NCBI GenBank assembly: GCA_029216955.1
Contig: JANAVB010044017.1
Coordinates: 4,920,234 to 4,984,233 of the forward strand
Length of the DNA: 64,000 nucleotides
From: Iris pallida
Taxonomy: Eukaryota; Streptophyta; Magnoliopsida; Asparagales; Iridaceae
Direction of reading: 5' to 3'
The translations under genes and the position numbers were made by a program. The notes under the pieces were generated by a model. It ran no database searches and had not been told where the DNA came from. It saw only the letters and a program-made list of their open reading frames with translations. Of this stretch, positions 8,834 to 20,092 are shown piece after piece. How positions within the stretch are numbered: position 1 is the stretch's first letter; each line of letters starts with the position of its first letter.

Positions 8834-11800
8834 CTAGAAAAGATAGGGGTAACGCTCGTGCATCTCATCTTCTCTCTCCCATGTGGATTCGTCCGGAGAG
8901 TGATGTCTCCATACGACACAAACCAAGAAAATGGTCTGATTCTGCAGCACCTTCTCTTTGTGGTCCAAAATTTCCATAGGCTACTCCTGGTAGCTAAGGC
9001 TCGGTCCTACCTCCATCTCCGAGTGATCCAATACATGGCTGGGGTCTGCCATGTATTGTCGCAGCTATGACACATAGAATACATTATGTACTCCATCTGG
9101 TGCGGGCGGTAAGGCCAATCGGTATGCCACTACACCAATCCTCTCAAGGATACCGAATGGTCCAATAAAACTTGGGCTGAGCTTACCGTCTCCACCGAAA
9201 CGAATCGTACCACATGTTGGAGATATATTCAAGAACACCAAATCGTCAACCTTGAACAATACACGATATTACTACATAACCTATAAGTACACACGTATCT
9301 TCAATAAAGAAAATCTATATCTCGAACTATAACGGTCTTGGGTGACAGTCGGCCCAGTATTTTTGTCTATCCTGAGCCACGCGAAGTCGCTCTCTAATCT
9401 GCTTTACTTTCTCCGCAGCATCCACTACCATTTTTGGTCCCAGCAGTGCTCTCTCGCCCACGTCGTCCCAAGATAACAGAGTTTGGCATCTTCATCCGTA
9501 TAGAGCCTCGAATGGAGACATCTCTATACTAGCCTGGTAGTTGTTGTATGCAAACTCTACCAAGTAAAAATGTGGTCCTCCTACGATCCACCGAAATCTA
9601 GTACACAAGTCCTCAGCATGTCCTTAAGTGTCTGAATAGTCCTATCTGACTGTCCATCTGTCTGAGGGTGGTATGCAGTGCTAAACTTGAGCGGTATGCC
9701 CAAGCTTGCCTGCAGACTCCTCTAAAAGTGGGATATGAATCTGTTATTCGATCGAAGACGATACTCATTGGAACTCTGTGCAATCTGATTATCTGCTTCA
9801 CGTATAGCTCTGCCAACCTCTCCGTGGACAACCCCACCTTGAATGGTATAAAATGGGCCGATTTTGTCAACCTATCAACGATGACCCAAATTGCGTCCTT
9901 TCTTTCTGGCGAGCGTGCAAGACCAAATAAATCTATCGTGATATGTTCCTACTTCCACTTGGGAATCGGTACTGGTTGAAGCAACCCTCCTGGTCTCTGT
10001 CTTTCGGCTTCAACCTACTGGCTTACCAGCCATCTAACGACGAAGCGTTCCACCTCTCGCTTCATACCATACCAATACACGTGATCCGTCAGATCCTTGT
10101 ACATCTTGTTGGCTCCTGGATGAATATTATACTGAGAATAATTCATCTCATACATGACTTCTTCTCGTAGATCACCACTAGCCACACACAACCTAGTTTT
10201 ATGCCTCAATGAACCATCCTTTGCGAAGGAGAAATCATCTAACAATCCAGCCTGTACATGTGCTCTGATACTTCTAAGATTCTCGTCTTGATATTGTGTC
10301 TCACGGATCTTGTCCATCAATCCGGACTGAATCTGTATAGCCACCATCTGTATTTTTACTCCCGAAATGAAAATACCTATGTCCAAACTCTCTAAATCTG
10401 TTAACAAGTGACGGTCTCGAGTCAACAACATAGCTACTAGATACCTACTCAAGCCGTCCGCAACTACATTGGCTTTTTCCGAATGATATTGTTGAGAAAT
10501 ATCAAAGTCGCTCATCAGCTCCATCCATCTGTGTTGTCTCATGTTTAACTCCTTTTGTGTGAAGATGTACTTCAAGCTTTTGTGGTCAGTGAAAATTTCC
10601 AATCACTCTCCGTACAATTAATGTCTCCACAACTTCAAGGCGAAGATCACTACTGCTAATTCTAGGTCATGGGTGGGATAGTTCTTCTTATGCAACCGTA
10701 ACTGCATGGACGTTTATGCTATCACCCTCTTGTTCTGATATAGAACACATCCCAGTCCCTTACCCGAAGTATCACTATAAATGGCGAGACCACCTGATCC
10801 CGATGGCAACATCAATATGGGAGCTGTCGTCAACCTCTTTTTTAACTTGTTGAACGTAGCCTGGCACTCTTCTATCCACGTAAACTCTACGTCTTTCCGA
10901 GCGAGCCTAGTCATCGGCCCTGCAATCCGAGTGAAGTCCTGCACGAACTTCCTGTAGTACCCCACCAATCCTAAGAAGCTTTGAATCTCTGCCACAGTGG
11001 TCAGAGTAGTCCAAGATTTTACGATAGCAATCTTTTTTGGATCAACAGATATACTATCTCATGTCACCATGTATCTAAAAAATTTCATCTTGTCCAAAAA
11101 AACTCGTATTTCGAGAGCTTCTCAAAGAGCCTCTCCTTCTAAGGGTCTCTAGTATGATCCTCAGATGCTTCTCGTATTCTTCTGGTGTCCTCGAATAGAT
11201 AAGTATGTCGTCGATAAATGCCACCATGAACTTTTCAAGGTATGGATGGAATACCTTGTTCATCAAGTTCATAAAGACTTTCGGAGCATTAGTCAACCCA
11301 AATGACATCACCATGAACTCATACTAGCCGTATTTGGTCCGGAAGGCAGTCTTCGGGATATCCTCCTCTTTAATTTCAACTGATGGTAGCCGGACCTCAA
11401 GTCAACTTTCGAAAATACCCTTATGTCGCTCAACTGATCGAAGTTGTCGTTAATTCTCGACAATGGGTACGTATTCTTAATTATGGGATTGTTCAAGGCC
11501 CTATAGTCGATGCACATCTGCACCGTCTCATCCTTATTCAGCATAAATAAAATTGGGGCTCCCCATGGCGAAGAACTCGATCTGATGAATCCTTTCTCTA
11601 ACAACTCATCAAGTTGTTTCTTCAACCCTTTTGCCACTTTGTTACTAATCCGGAACACATGCTATGTTACTGGTTCTATGCCTGGCATAAGATCAATAGC
11701 GAACTCGACATCCTTATCAGGTGGCAATCTCGATAATTCTTTAGGAAATACGTCAGGAAATTCTACGATGATGAGATGGGGTATATCATTCTCTTCAATT
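8834..11800 (-). pseudogene. TE3 pol: reverse transcriptase, RNase H, integrase, chromodomain (Tekay-like chromovirus)
   Basis: Reading leftwards, the pieces are: the pre-RT segment EFPDVFPKELSRLPPD (about 11760); RT with [16 protein letters not shown] and CIDYRALN (about 11600-11480), [12 protein letters not shown], then FIDDILIYS (about 11220); the RT connection SFLGLVGYYRKFVQDF (about 10980); RNase H with [19 protein letters not shown] and VVADGLSR (10590-10430); the integrase H2C2 zone and core ([23 protein letters not shown], 9870-9770); and a C-terminal chromodomain (ILDHKEKVLQNQT ... ERYPYLF), with its stop at 8834-8836. The C-terminal chromodomain marks a chromovirus, and the LTR style fits Tekay/Del. 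Several frameshifts and stops break the frame, and the FVVxVPDxxxSDR part of the integrase is scrambled, so no protein can be made. Confidence 0.88.
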
Positions 11801-11879
11801 ATAGCTCCGCAAATAGCCTCGCTATGCTGCTCCTCTGTTTCTCTAGCAAATTCGAATACAGACTCTACGGGAGGACTGA

Positions 11880-12237
11880 ATATAATTTATTCTCGACGGC
11901 AGTCTATACTGGCATGATTCCTACTCAACCAATCCATTCTGAGTACGATATCGAAACTCGAAAGTGGTATTACGAGTAGGTTGGCACACAATTCTCTACC
12001 TCCCAAGGTGATACGATGTCCAACGCAAATATCCTATACTAGGATAATGCCTCCTCCCATCATGATTTTATAGTTGCTATCTAAGGGCTTAGATACTATG
12101 ATATGCTTAAACACAAATGCTACTGAAATAAAGCTATGAGATGCACCAAAACCGAATAGAGCTATAGCTGAAGAAGAATTGAGGAGTATAGAACCTGCTA
12201 TCACATCATTGGTAGGCTCAGGCTCTTCGACGGTCAT
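11880..12237 (-). pseudogene. TE3 aspartic protease, active site destroyed
   Basis: The frame from 12237 reads AGSILLNSSSAIALFGFGASHSFI. Family members have DSGASHSF at this point, so the catalytic Asp and its Ser neighbour are replaced by Gly-Phe. The end of the domain (MDWLSRNHASIDCRRE) is found near 11920, after stop codons. The segment joins gag to pol in the normal gypsy order. Confidence 0.8.
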
Positions 12238-12239
12238 TG

Positions 12240-13510
12240 CAAAGACTCTGCCCTACTGAGGTGCTTCCCTTTGCAGGTGTTAGGCGAACCGTTGTTGTTG
12301 AGTGGGGAGTGGCGGGCCTTGCAATTACAAAGTTGCTAGCAGTCTAACTGGTCCTTTCTGCGTTGGTGCTGCCTCATGTCCTGGCCGAACAGTAGGTAGA
12401 AGGCACTCCCTCCACTAGTGAGAAGGTGATCCGCAATACAAACGTGCTCTGAGCCTCTTTCTGCAGTCATCCCAGACGTGTCCAGTATTTCCATAATGAA
12501 TATAATACGGAGCCTGATGTAACTGCCTCTGAGGCTGATGCACCTGCTGGGTGGGTGCTCTAGCCGGGGCACGGTTCTGCTGGTACTAAAAGGTCCTCGG
12601 CTAAAATTAGGGACGCTTGGCTGGTCCTGCACTAACGCCACCTCATGCTGTATCATGGTCCCTCTTAGGCCTAAGGTCTAGGTCCACCTCTATCCTCTAG
12701 GCCTCGGCCATGATCCACGCAAATGTTGTAGTACCAAAAGAAATGTGGACCCTGATCTCCTTGGTCAACCCCTGCCGAAATCTCCGTTCTCAATCCTCCG
12801 GGTCTCTGACTATGTACTCCGCGAATCAACTAAATCAGCCGTACTCCGCGGCGTACTCATCTAAGGATAAGCTGTCCTGCTCCATGTTCTGGAACTGCTT
12901 CTCCAGAACGCCCTTGGCCACCATAGGGAAGAAATTCCTCTTAAAGAGGTCTTTGAATTGGTCATAGGTCAGTATTGGATTTGAAATCCAAGGCTCATTT
13001 TTGAACCAGGCATAAGCGACTGCAATCCAACCGCTTCAATCTTCAGGTCTTCAGAGATTCTTGAAAGCCCATAATTCGCTCGATGTCTTCGAGCCAATCG
13101 TCTGCATACAGGATTCCTTCGGTCCCCTTGAAATCCCGGGGGTTCATCTTCTTGAAGTCCAAGATCTTCCCCTCTCTCGGTTGAGTGGGCTCTTGTGGCT
13201 AATGAGCAGCCCTCTCCATGGCTGTCAAGGCGACGTGCTGAGCATGCTCCATGCCTACCCTCATCAACTCTGTTTGCTGCCATAGGGCATCTGTATGTGC
13301 CCTCATCGCCTCCATCATGCCTCTAATGAGCTCGTGAATGGGTGAGTCATTAGCCGGCACGCCTACTTGAAGTAGGTTGGTTGGAGGTGGAGGAGGAAGG
13401 CTCTCTATCACAGTTAACGATGCCTCCGATGATATTACCTCCTATGATGCAGAAGGTTGCTGGTGGTTACCATTTGCTACGGCATTGCGCGCTCTAGTCC
13501 TGGGTGTCAT
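12240..13510 (-). pseudogene. TE3 gag, frameshifted
   Basis: A Met at 13508-13510 starts MTPRTRARNA, the usual N-terminus of chromovirus Gag, and an in-frame TAG follows after about 22 codons. Downstream are the Gag core signature (KMNPRDFKGTEGILYADDWLE, split over frames near 13150-13080) and a degraded zinc knuckle (GNTGHVWDDCRK, near 12480) that has lost its first Cys residues. Frameshifts and stops are frequent. Confidence 0.78.
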
Positions 13511-13752
13511 TCTGAAAGGTTGAAAAAATAATAAAAATCAACGATATGGCACGAGATAAGGGGTCAATTTCAAGAAGGCAAATAGAATTTGCAAAATTTA
13601 AACAGAAAGGAATTCCTAGGTGTGATTGAGTATTTTCATATCCCTAGTGATCTATATGCTATTGCAAACTCATGATAGTACCCAAGACCTAAGTACTACC
13701 ACGACTTCGTACTAGTTGCAAACCTAGACCTGTAAGGGCTGCCATAAAAACA
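13511..13752 (-). other. TE3 leader between the 5' LTR and gag
   Basis: These 242 bases separate the LTR end (CGTGACA on the minus strand) from the gag ATG. No clear iMet primer-binding site is left next to the LTR. No gene is seen. Confidence 0.5.
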
Positions 13753-13878
13753 TGTCACGACCTGTACCTAGAATTTAGGCATGAGTTGTGGGCACGTCCA
13801 ACCTACGCCGCAGAGTCTGTGGTAGAACGTTGTATAATCATAATATGATGAACAACCCACGTAATATAAAAAATGTTC
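13753..13878 (-). mobile_element. TE3 5' LTR, segment 1 (U5 end)
   Basis: The minus strand ends GGTACAGGTCGTGACA. The last roughly 75 bases match the end of the 3.98-kb LTR at 26603-30580 (shared blocks CGTTCTACC, CTGCGGCGTAGG, TGGACGT, CTAGG and GGTCGTGACA). The segment is interrupted after TTC at 13876-13878 by CACTA-A, and TTC is repeated at 34555-34557. Confidence 0.75.
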
Positions 13879-14200
13879 CACTACTAAAATAAGTTATATC
13901 AGCGACGAGTTTAGCGATGCTTAATGATAACGTCACTATTATTTTGCAGTTTAGCGACGTATAAATTTTACGTCGCTGTACGTCACTATTAGCGACGTTC
14001 AGTGACGTATTGCGACAAAATTTTGCATAACAAAATTTTACGTCGCACAAAAGTCGGTAAATATTGCTATTTTTTACTATTAGCGACGTTTCGCGACGTT
14101 AGCGTAAGACGTCGCTAGTTTTTGCGATGTTAAGCGACGTTTTAGACGTCACTAATTTTATAGAATATAGCGATGTTCAGTGACGCTTACTCCGATGTCG
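13879..14200. repeat. CACTA-A left terminal and subterminal repeats
   Basis: The terminal inverted repeat is followed by roughly a dozen copies of AGCGACGTTT or AGCGACGT in both orientations. In En/Spm such subterminal motifs are the binding sites of the TNPA-type protein. Confidence 0.85.
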
Positions 14201-14690
14201 GTAACTTATTTCCAAAACCCTGATCCAGTTCTCCTTTTCCTCCATTTCACTCAAAAATTTCCCCAAAAGTTCTCTTCCCTCCAAGCCGATCATCGACCCC
14301 ATTTCAGTCGCCCCCCTCCTCCTCCTCCACCGTACCTCCGCTCCTCCGCCTTGACCGACCTCCTCCTCCTACTCCTCCTCTGCCGACCGCCCCCTCCTCC
14401 TTCTTCAACCGAGCTCCTCCACCGACCCCCTTCTCCTCCAACCGCTTACACCACGAGCTCCTACTCGGCCATCCTCAAGATCCCCTCCTCCATTGACCTC
14501 CTCCTCTACTGCGAGCTCCTCCTCCACCGACCCCCCTTCGCGCGCGAGCTCCTCCTCCTCCGGGCTCCTCCTCTGCCGCGAGCTCTTCCTCCTCTCCGGG
14601 CTCCTCCTCCACCGACCCCCCTCCACGTGTTCCTCGTCAATCGCCTACGTCGACCTCCTCCTCCTCTTGGCCAACCCCAATAATTGGTAA
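14200..14690 (+). other. CT-rich leader of the CACTA-A gene region
   Basis: This stretch is dominated by CTCCTC and CCGACC runs on the plus strand. It is open in several frames on both strands because of its composition, and none of the translations resembles a known protein. I read it as the transcribed leader or promoter-proximal region of the transposase genes. From 14690 to 15355 I see no gene. Confidence 0.4.
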
Positions 14691-15355
14691 AGCCTAACCC
14701 TATATTATATCTGAGTTTAGACACGACATAGACACAAATATACCGACACGATACACTAAAAAGATACACTGACACAGATACGATTGTTGCTTGAGTTGCC
14801 GACGTGCTCAACGATAGGCTCGACGATGCTCGAGTTGTTGGCGATGGGGTAGAGGGGGAGGAGGATGCCACCGACGAAGAGTTGGTCTACGGTGAGGAGG
14901 TCAGTAGGGTGGGGGAAGGGAGGAAAAAAAGAAAGATGGTATACATATGTAAACCATTTGATTTTGATTGTGAGAGAGGGAAAGATAGTATACATATGTA
15001 AACCATTTGGTTAGTGTGCATTTTTGGAAGACTAGTTAGTCCAATGAGTTTTACTACAAACTAGTCATGACTTTCATATATAATCTTAAAAAGAAATTGG
15101 AACTTCTCATATTCCAACCTTGACTCATAGTAACTTTTTAAACTAATTATGTCATGATTACTTGGGATTCTATTTCAATGTTTAGGGATCCATGACATGG
15201 TATTTAAAGAGATCTATGATTCTTCCTTTGAAAAAAATTCTTATTCTTAAAGAAATATTGTGTAGTTAGCAATATTGTGTAGTTAGCAATGATGGTTCCT
15301 TTAGTTAGCTTGCTTATGTTACAATTATATTATCTGAGAATATCGATATTACCAG

Positions 15356-15586
15356 ATGGCACCTATGACCCGACCAGCGGTACGTCGTTTGAGGGAAACA
15401 TAGATTGCTGAGGTGGCTCCTCCTACTGTTAAGGAGGAAGTGGCACCGGTAGCTAGTGAGACCACGAGTTCCATTCATCCAGCACCTGCAGTGGAATAGC
15501 GCTTTCCCGCCGTCGATCCCATTTTTTCAAAGATGTTGCGTGATGGTATCATTGAGCGTATGCGTGATCTGCGTGGTCGTCATTAG
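15356..15586 (+). pseudogene. Short ORF upstream of tnp2 in CACTA-A, broken
   Basis: An ATG at 15356 begins MAPMTRPAVRRLRET and the frame reaches TAG at 15584, with two internal TAG codons. The product would be about 76 residues, Pro/Val/Glu-rich and without a known domain. Similar short reading frames occur in plant CACTA elements. It could also be the first exon of the downstream transposase. Confidence 0.35.
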
Positions 15587-15639
15587 TGTAGTTTTATAGA
15601 TATATTTTGTGTTAGACTATTAGTACTTATTACCAGCTG

Positions 15640-15790
15640 TACTTGTTTTATGGAGATGAGTTTATGGACTTAATTATGGACTTATTACTAGCTGTACTTA
15701 TTTTATGGAGATTAATTATGGAGATTAATTATGAAGATTAATTATGGACTTATTACCACTTGTTTTATGGAGATTAATTAGGCTAAGTCT
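15640..15790. repeat. Irregular ATTAATTATGGAGATT repeats
   Basis: Copies of TTATGGAGATTAATTATGGA-type sequence alternate with GGACTTATTACCA over about 150 bases. A 19-base direct duplication (AATATTGTGTAGTTAGC) also lies at 15256-15290. Confidence 0.6.
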
Positions 15791-15911
15791 TCTGTGTGGT
15801 CAATTTTGATACACTATGGTTATATGGTTATGTCATGTGATACACTATTACCACTTGTTGCATCATGATTACTTGGGATTCTATTTCAATGTTTAGGATA
15901 TGTTATGATTA

Positions 15912-18574
15912 ATGTGCCTATTACTTTTACAAGTGTTTCAACGAGTGCATGTATCTATCTTACAGAATTATCCTCAAATGGATATGGATCTGAATTACTA
16001 TCTTTCGGGATCCCAGTATTCGTGTTGGCCTGTGATCGTCACTCCGTACAATCTACCGCCTTGGATGTGCATAAAGACTCCGTATATGTTCCTCACTGTT
16101 ATTATCCCAGGTTCGAACAATCCGAAAAGGAACATCGATGTGTATTTACAGCCATTGATTGATGAGTTGAATTAGCTATGGAAAGTAGATTCCAACACGT
16201 ACGTTGTATCTAGAAAACAAAATTTTCAGATGCGGGCAGCACTTATGTGGACCATCAACGACTTTCCGGCCTATGGTATATTATATGGATGGAGCACGCA
16301 TGGTCGTCTTTCATGTCTGTATTGTATGGACCGCACTAAGGCATTTTGTTTGAAACACGGAGGCAAACCATGCTTCTTCTATTGTCATCGACAATTCCTG
16401 CCGAAGGATCATCCGTACCGGAGGAACAGGAATGCTTTTCGTGCTGGCGTTGTGGAGAAGGCTAATCCCCCGCCAAGGTGGCCCAGATACACGATATGGA
16501 AAGAGGTAAAAGATTTACCAAGAGCTATTGAAGAGCCTGCTACGGGCTACAAGTGTGACGGATTTGGTCGCACTCATAACTAGACGAAGAGGAGTATATT
16601 CTGGGATCTGCCATATTGGAGCACCAATCTGATTAGACATAACCTTGATGTCATGCATATCGAGAAGAATGTGTTTGACAACATAATTAATACTGTAATG
16701 GACGTAAAGGGGAAGACAAAAGACAATCCAAAGGCTAGATTGGACTTGTAAGAAATATGTAGACGTCCTGCATTGCATTTGATAGAGGAGGGAAATGGGA
16801 AGTTGAAGTAGCCTAAGACAATTTTCTCACTGGAGAAGGAGGATAAAGTGAGACTTTGTAGGTGGATTCAAGGTTTGAAATTTTCAGACGGGTATGTTTC
16901 GAACTTGAAAAGATGTGTCGACCTCAAGGAGAACAAACTGACAGGTATGAAGAGCCATGATTGTCACGTATTCATGGAGAGATTAATTTTGATTGCATTT
17001 CGGGAATTCTTACCCCAGGTTGTTTGGGATCTATTGATCGAGCTTAGCATATTCTTCAGAGATCTTTGTTCTACTAAGTTGCTCGTCGATCGTCTAGAAA
17101 AGCAGGAGAACGATATTGCGGTAACACTATGGAAGCTCGAGAAGGTATTTCCTCCTGGATTTTTTGACTCCATGGAGCATTTATCAATTCATCTTTCCTA
17201 CGAGGCACGTGTTGGTGGGCCCGTCGATTATCGGTGGATGTACCCGTTTGAGCAGCATTTGAACCACCTAAAGAGGAAGGTGAAAAACAAGGCTCGGGTC
17301 GAGGGTTCTATTTGTGAAGCCTATATTCTCGAGGAGATTACAAACTTCTGCTCGACGTATTTCAAACCTCATGTTGCTACGAATAGAATGGGGGCTCCGA
17401 GAAACGACGACGGATATCAAGAATCTAATGATGGAATATTGAAAGTATTCAATGCATCCGGAAAGCCTTCGGGGAAAATAAAGAAGAGATATTTGAATGA
17501 CAAAGAGCTAAGGGCTTCTCAGTTGTATATATTACTCAATTGCGACGAGGATGAAGTGGAGAAGCTAGAGGGGTAAGTAATTAATGATGAGTTAACGTCA
17601 TCTCAATGTAATAGTATAAGCTAATATTATTGTACTAATCAGCAGTTGCTTCGTTGTTTTCTAGCACATATAATGATGAGTTGAGGTCGGTTAGACCCTA
17701 CCTAACAAACGAAGCATTAGAACAAGAAATGAGACGTCATTTTCCTTCTTAGGTGAGCAAATATATAAGCAACTCGGCAATTACTGGCCTCTTCTAATGC
17801 AACTGCGTAATAAATAACTTACTATCTCTTCTTTGGTATTCAGGTCGATCGTCTAATTTTACCAGAGATTGAATTAATTAGAACTCTTGCCAAGGGACCA
17901 ATTACTTTTGTTAAAATATGGCCAAGTTACTGTGTCAATGGCTTTAGGTTCAAGTCGACAAAAGCTCCGATCAGAGACAGCTTCCTGGATCTTGATTCCA
18001 CAAAAAATAGTTGTTTGTGTATCAAATCCTCGAACTACAAATACGTCGATCCAGGAAATAATTTCTTTGGCATCTTGCGAGAGATTGTGGAGTTGACATA
18101 TAATTATGGCAGAGAACCAGCAAAGATCGTGTTGTTCAAGTGTGAATGGTTCGATCCGATTGAATATCAAGGTTGGAAAATTGACAAGCATGGTCTTGTC
18201 GATATAAACTAAAAGCGTATATATCAAGGCTATGAACCATTTGGCCTATCAACTCAGGCTCAGCTCGTGTACTTCACAGCTTATCCAAGACAGGGAGCAA
18301 CGAAGTCTGACTAGTGGACAGTATGCAAGACTAAAGCTAGAGATACTTTTGATGTTGACGAAAAAGCTTATCAGGAGGACGAGCTACCTCTTGTAACCAA
18401 TATTGTTGATGTGGACTCCATGGAAGTTACGTATTACATGACTAATGTAGAAGATGTAGAATTATCCGAAGAGGAAGGCGAAGCCGACGAAGGTGAAAAG
18501 GAAAGTGAAGATGAGGAGGAGGAGGAAGATGAGGTCGAGGAAGACGAACAAGATGAATATTTTGAAGATGATTG
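15912..18574 (+). pseudogene. tnp2-like transposase of CACTA-A (Transposase_21, DUF4218, DUF4216)
   Basis: The exon at 15912-17576 is a single frame broken by stops at 16173, 16581, about 16750 and about 16807. It contains CWPVIVTPYNLPPWMC, the signature of the En/Spm tnp2 catalytic region; WTINDFPAYG and the Cys/His-rich segment after it; then the DUF4218 region (VFMERLILIAFREFLP, DYRWMYPFEQHLNHLKRK). Shorter exons follow at about 17667-17750 (ending FPS plus a stop where Trp is usual) and 17844-18574. The last carries the DUF4216 signature VLFKCEWFDP and an acidic C-terminus, ending in TGA. The N-terminal zinc-finger part is missing. The product would cut the element ends, but this copy cannot be active. 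Confidence 0.9.
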
Positions 18575-18589
18575 AGAGAGATGTACTTT

Positions 18590-18750
18590 CATTTTTTGGA
18601 TATTTCTTTTAGAATGTACTATTTGGACTTAGATGTTTCTTGTAGAATGTACTATCTGAACTTAGATGTTTCTTGTAGAATATACTATCTGGACTTAGAT
18701 ATTTCTTGTAGAATATACTATCTGGACTTAGATATTTCTTTTAAAATGTA
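18590..18750. repeat. 33-bp tandem repeat downstream of tnp2
   Basis: The unit GAATRTACTATCTGGACTTA plus GATRTTTCTTGTA is repeated about four and a half times with few changes. It lies directly after the tnp2 stop codon, in the 3' untranslated region. Confidence 0.85.
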
Positions 18751-18849
18751 TCAACATATGTTGTCTTGGTTATTATCTTTTCTTTGTTGTACTTTTATAT
18801 TTCTATTGTACTATTATTTGTTGTATCTCATCATATGTTGTTATCAGGT

Positions 18850-19980
18850 ATGATAGGTCATCGCGGATCGTTCTGCATATCCCAACATGGGGCACGGGGT
18901 ACTGGTACTGGCAGAGGATAGCGTACTCCTTCGGTACCTCCTACTGGTACCTGTTCTGGATCCTTGTCACCCAGTACTCCTGTGTATCAGACAGTACCTC
19001 CGCCTGCCACGATGCTACGTGGCATATCTCCTGGGACGAGTAGTTCCAGGCCTGAGACTGCCCCGTCGTCTAGCGTTCCTCCTGTTGATACGACGATGGA
19101 GACAGATGAGCAGATGGAGGAGGCTGAGCCGACGATCGACCTGTATCAGGAAGATGATGCATGCGTACCTCTGAAGGAGATGAGGACGGCGATCTGGGCC
19201 GACGGTACAAAGTAAGTGTTTTGGTTTATCATTTTTTTGTGTTTATCACAAATTAACTTTTCTCATGAATATAACTACTATGTAATATGTCTGTATAAAT
19301 ATCGTACCCCGTCGGTATAAAGATGCCTAGGCTACTTCTTTAGGACTAATTATGGTGGTCCTTGGATTAACTACTCTGATGCTCCGGACGAGAGGAAGGC
19401 CTACTGGTTTGCGCGCTTCAAGGTTAAAATATATTTGCTTTTAACATAAATCATATAATTTTTGCATATTATATATAACTGATAAATATTTGGTTTACAC
19501 TCTTCTAGGATATGTTTTTCTATACACCGCACCGGACCGAGATGATCGAGGGGATGTTTCCTACCGTCGCTGCTAAGCTGATCCGCGACGCTATTAATGA
19601 TCAGAAGACTCGTGATCGTGCCAGAAAGCCGATCCAAGGTTGGATCACCCTTGAGCAGTGGACTGCGATGAAGGCTCGATTCGACGAGCCAAGGTACAAG
19701 GAAAAGTCTGAGAAGGCCAAGGCGGCTAGAAAATAGGGATCAAAGTGGTACAGTGGGTCGATTCCGATGACAGAACATTTCTGTCGTTTGGTATGTATTT
19801 TTATTTTAGAAATATTATTTTAATACAAGCCCGATAAATTAGTAAAAGGTGATATATTTAATTACAGGTAAGGAGGGGTGATGACACCAATATGGTGACT
19901 GTCTTCCTGGCCACACATCGGAAGGGCGGGAAGCTTATTGACGAGAGGGCGGAGAAGGCCTATGTAAGTATTACAATTCT
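18850..19980 (+). pseudogene. Second CACTA-A transposase gene (Ptta/En-Spm type, Transposase_24), 5' part
   Basis: Exon-like blocks run in order: 18850-19212 (starts MIGHRGSF, Ser/Pro-rich, one internal TAG, GTAAGT donor); about 19290-19420 (NYGGPWINYSDAPDERKAYWF); 19510-19790 (MFFYTPHR ... GWITLEQWTAMKARFDEP ... AARK, a stop, then KWYSGSIPMTEHF); and 19868-19962 (VTVFLATHRKGGKLIDERAEKAY). The order and the WF, HRKGG and DERAE landmarks match the plant Ptta/En-Spm transposase family, the TNPA-like partner that binds subterminal repeats. The gene is interrupted at about 20090 by an LTR element and resumes at about 32975. Confidence 0.8.
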
Positions 19981-20092
19981 ATTTATTAATTTTAATACTT
20001 CGTGTTAGTTTTGATATAACTTAATAAATATGCATGCAAATAGATATTCATGTAGTTAGTAATAATAAGCACATTAGACATTAGAAATATAT

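Noticed and set aside
14405..14871. Arg/Glu-rich reading frames on the minus strand and Leu/Pro-rich frames on the plus strand
   Set aside because: They are open in several frames at once because of CTCCTC composition and have no recognisable domain.
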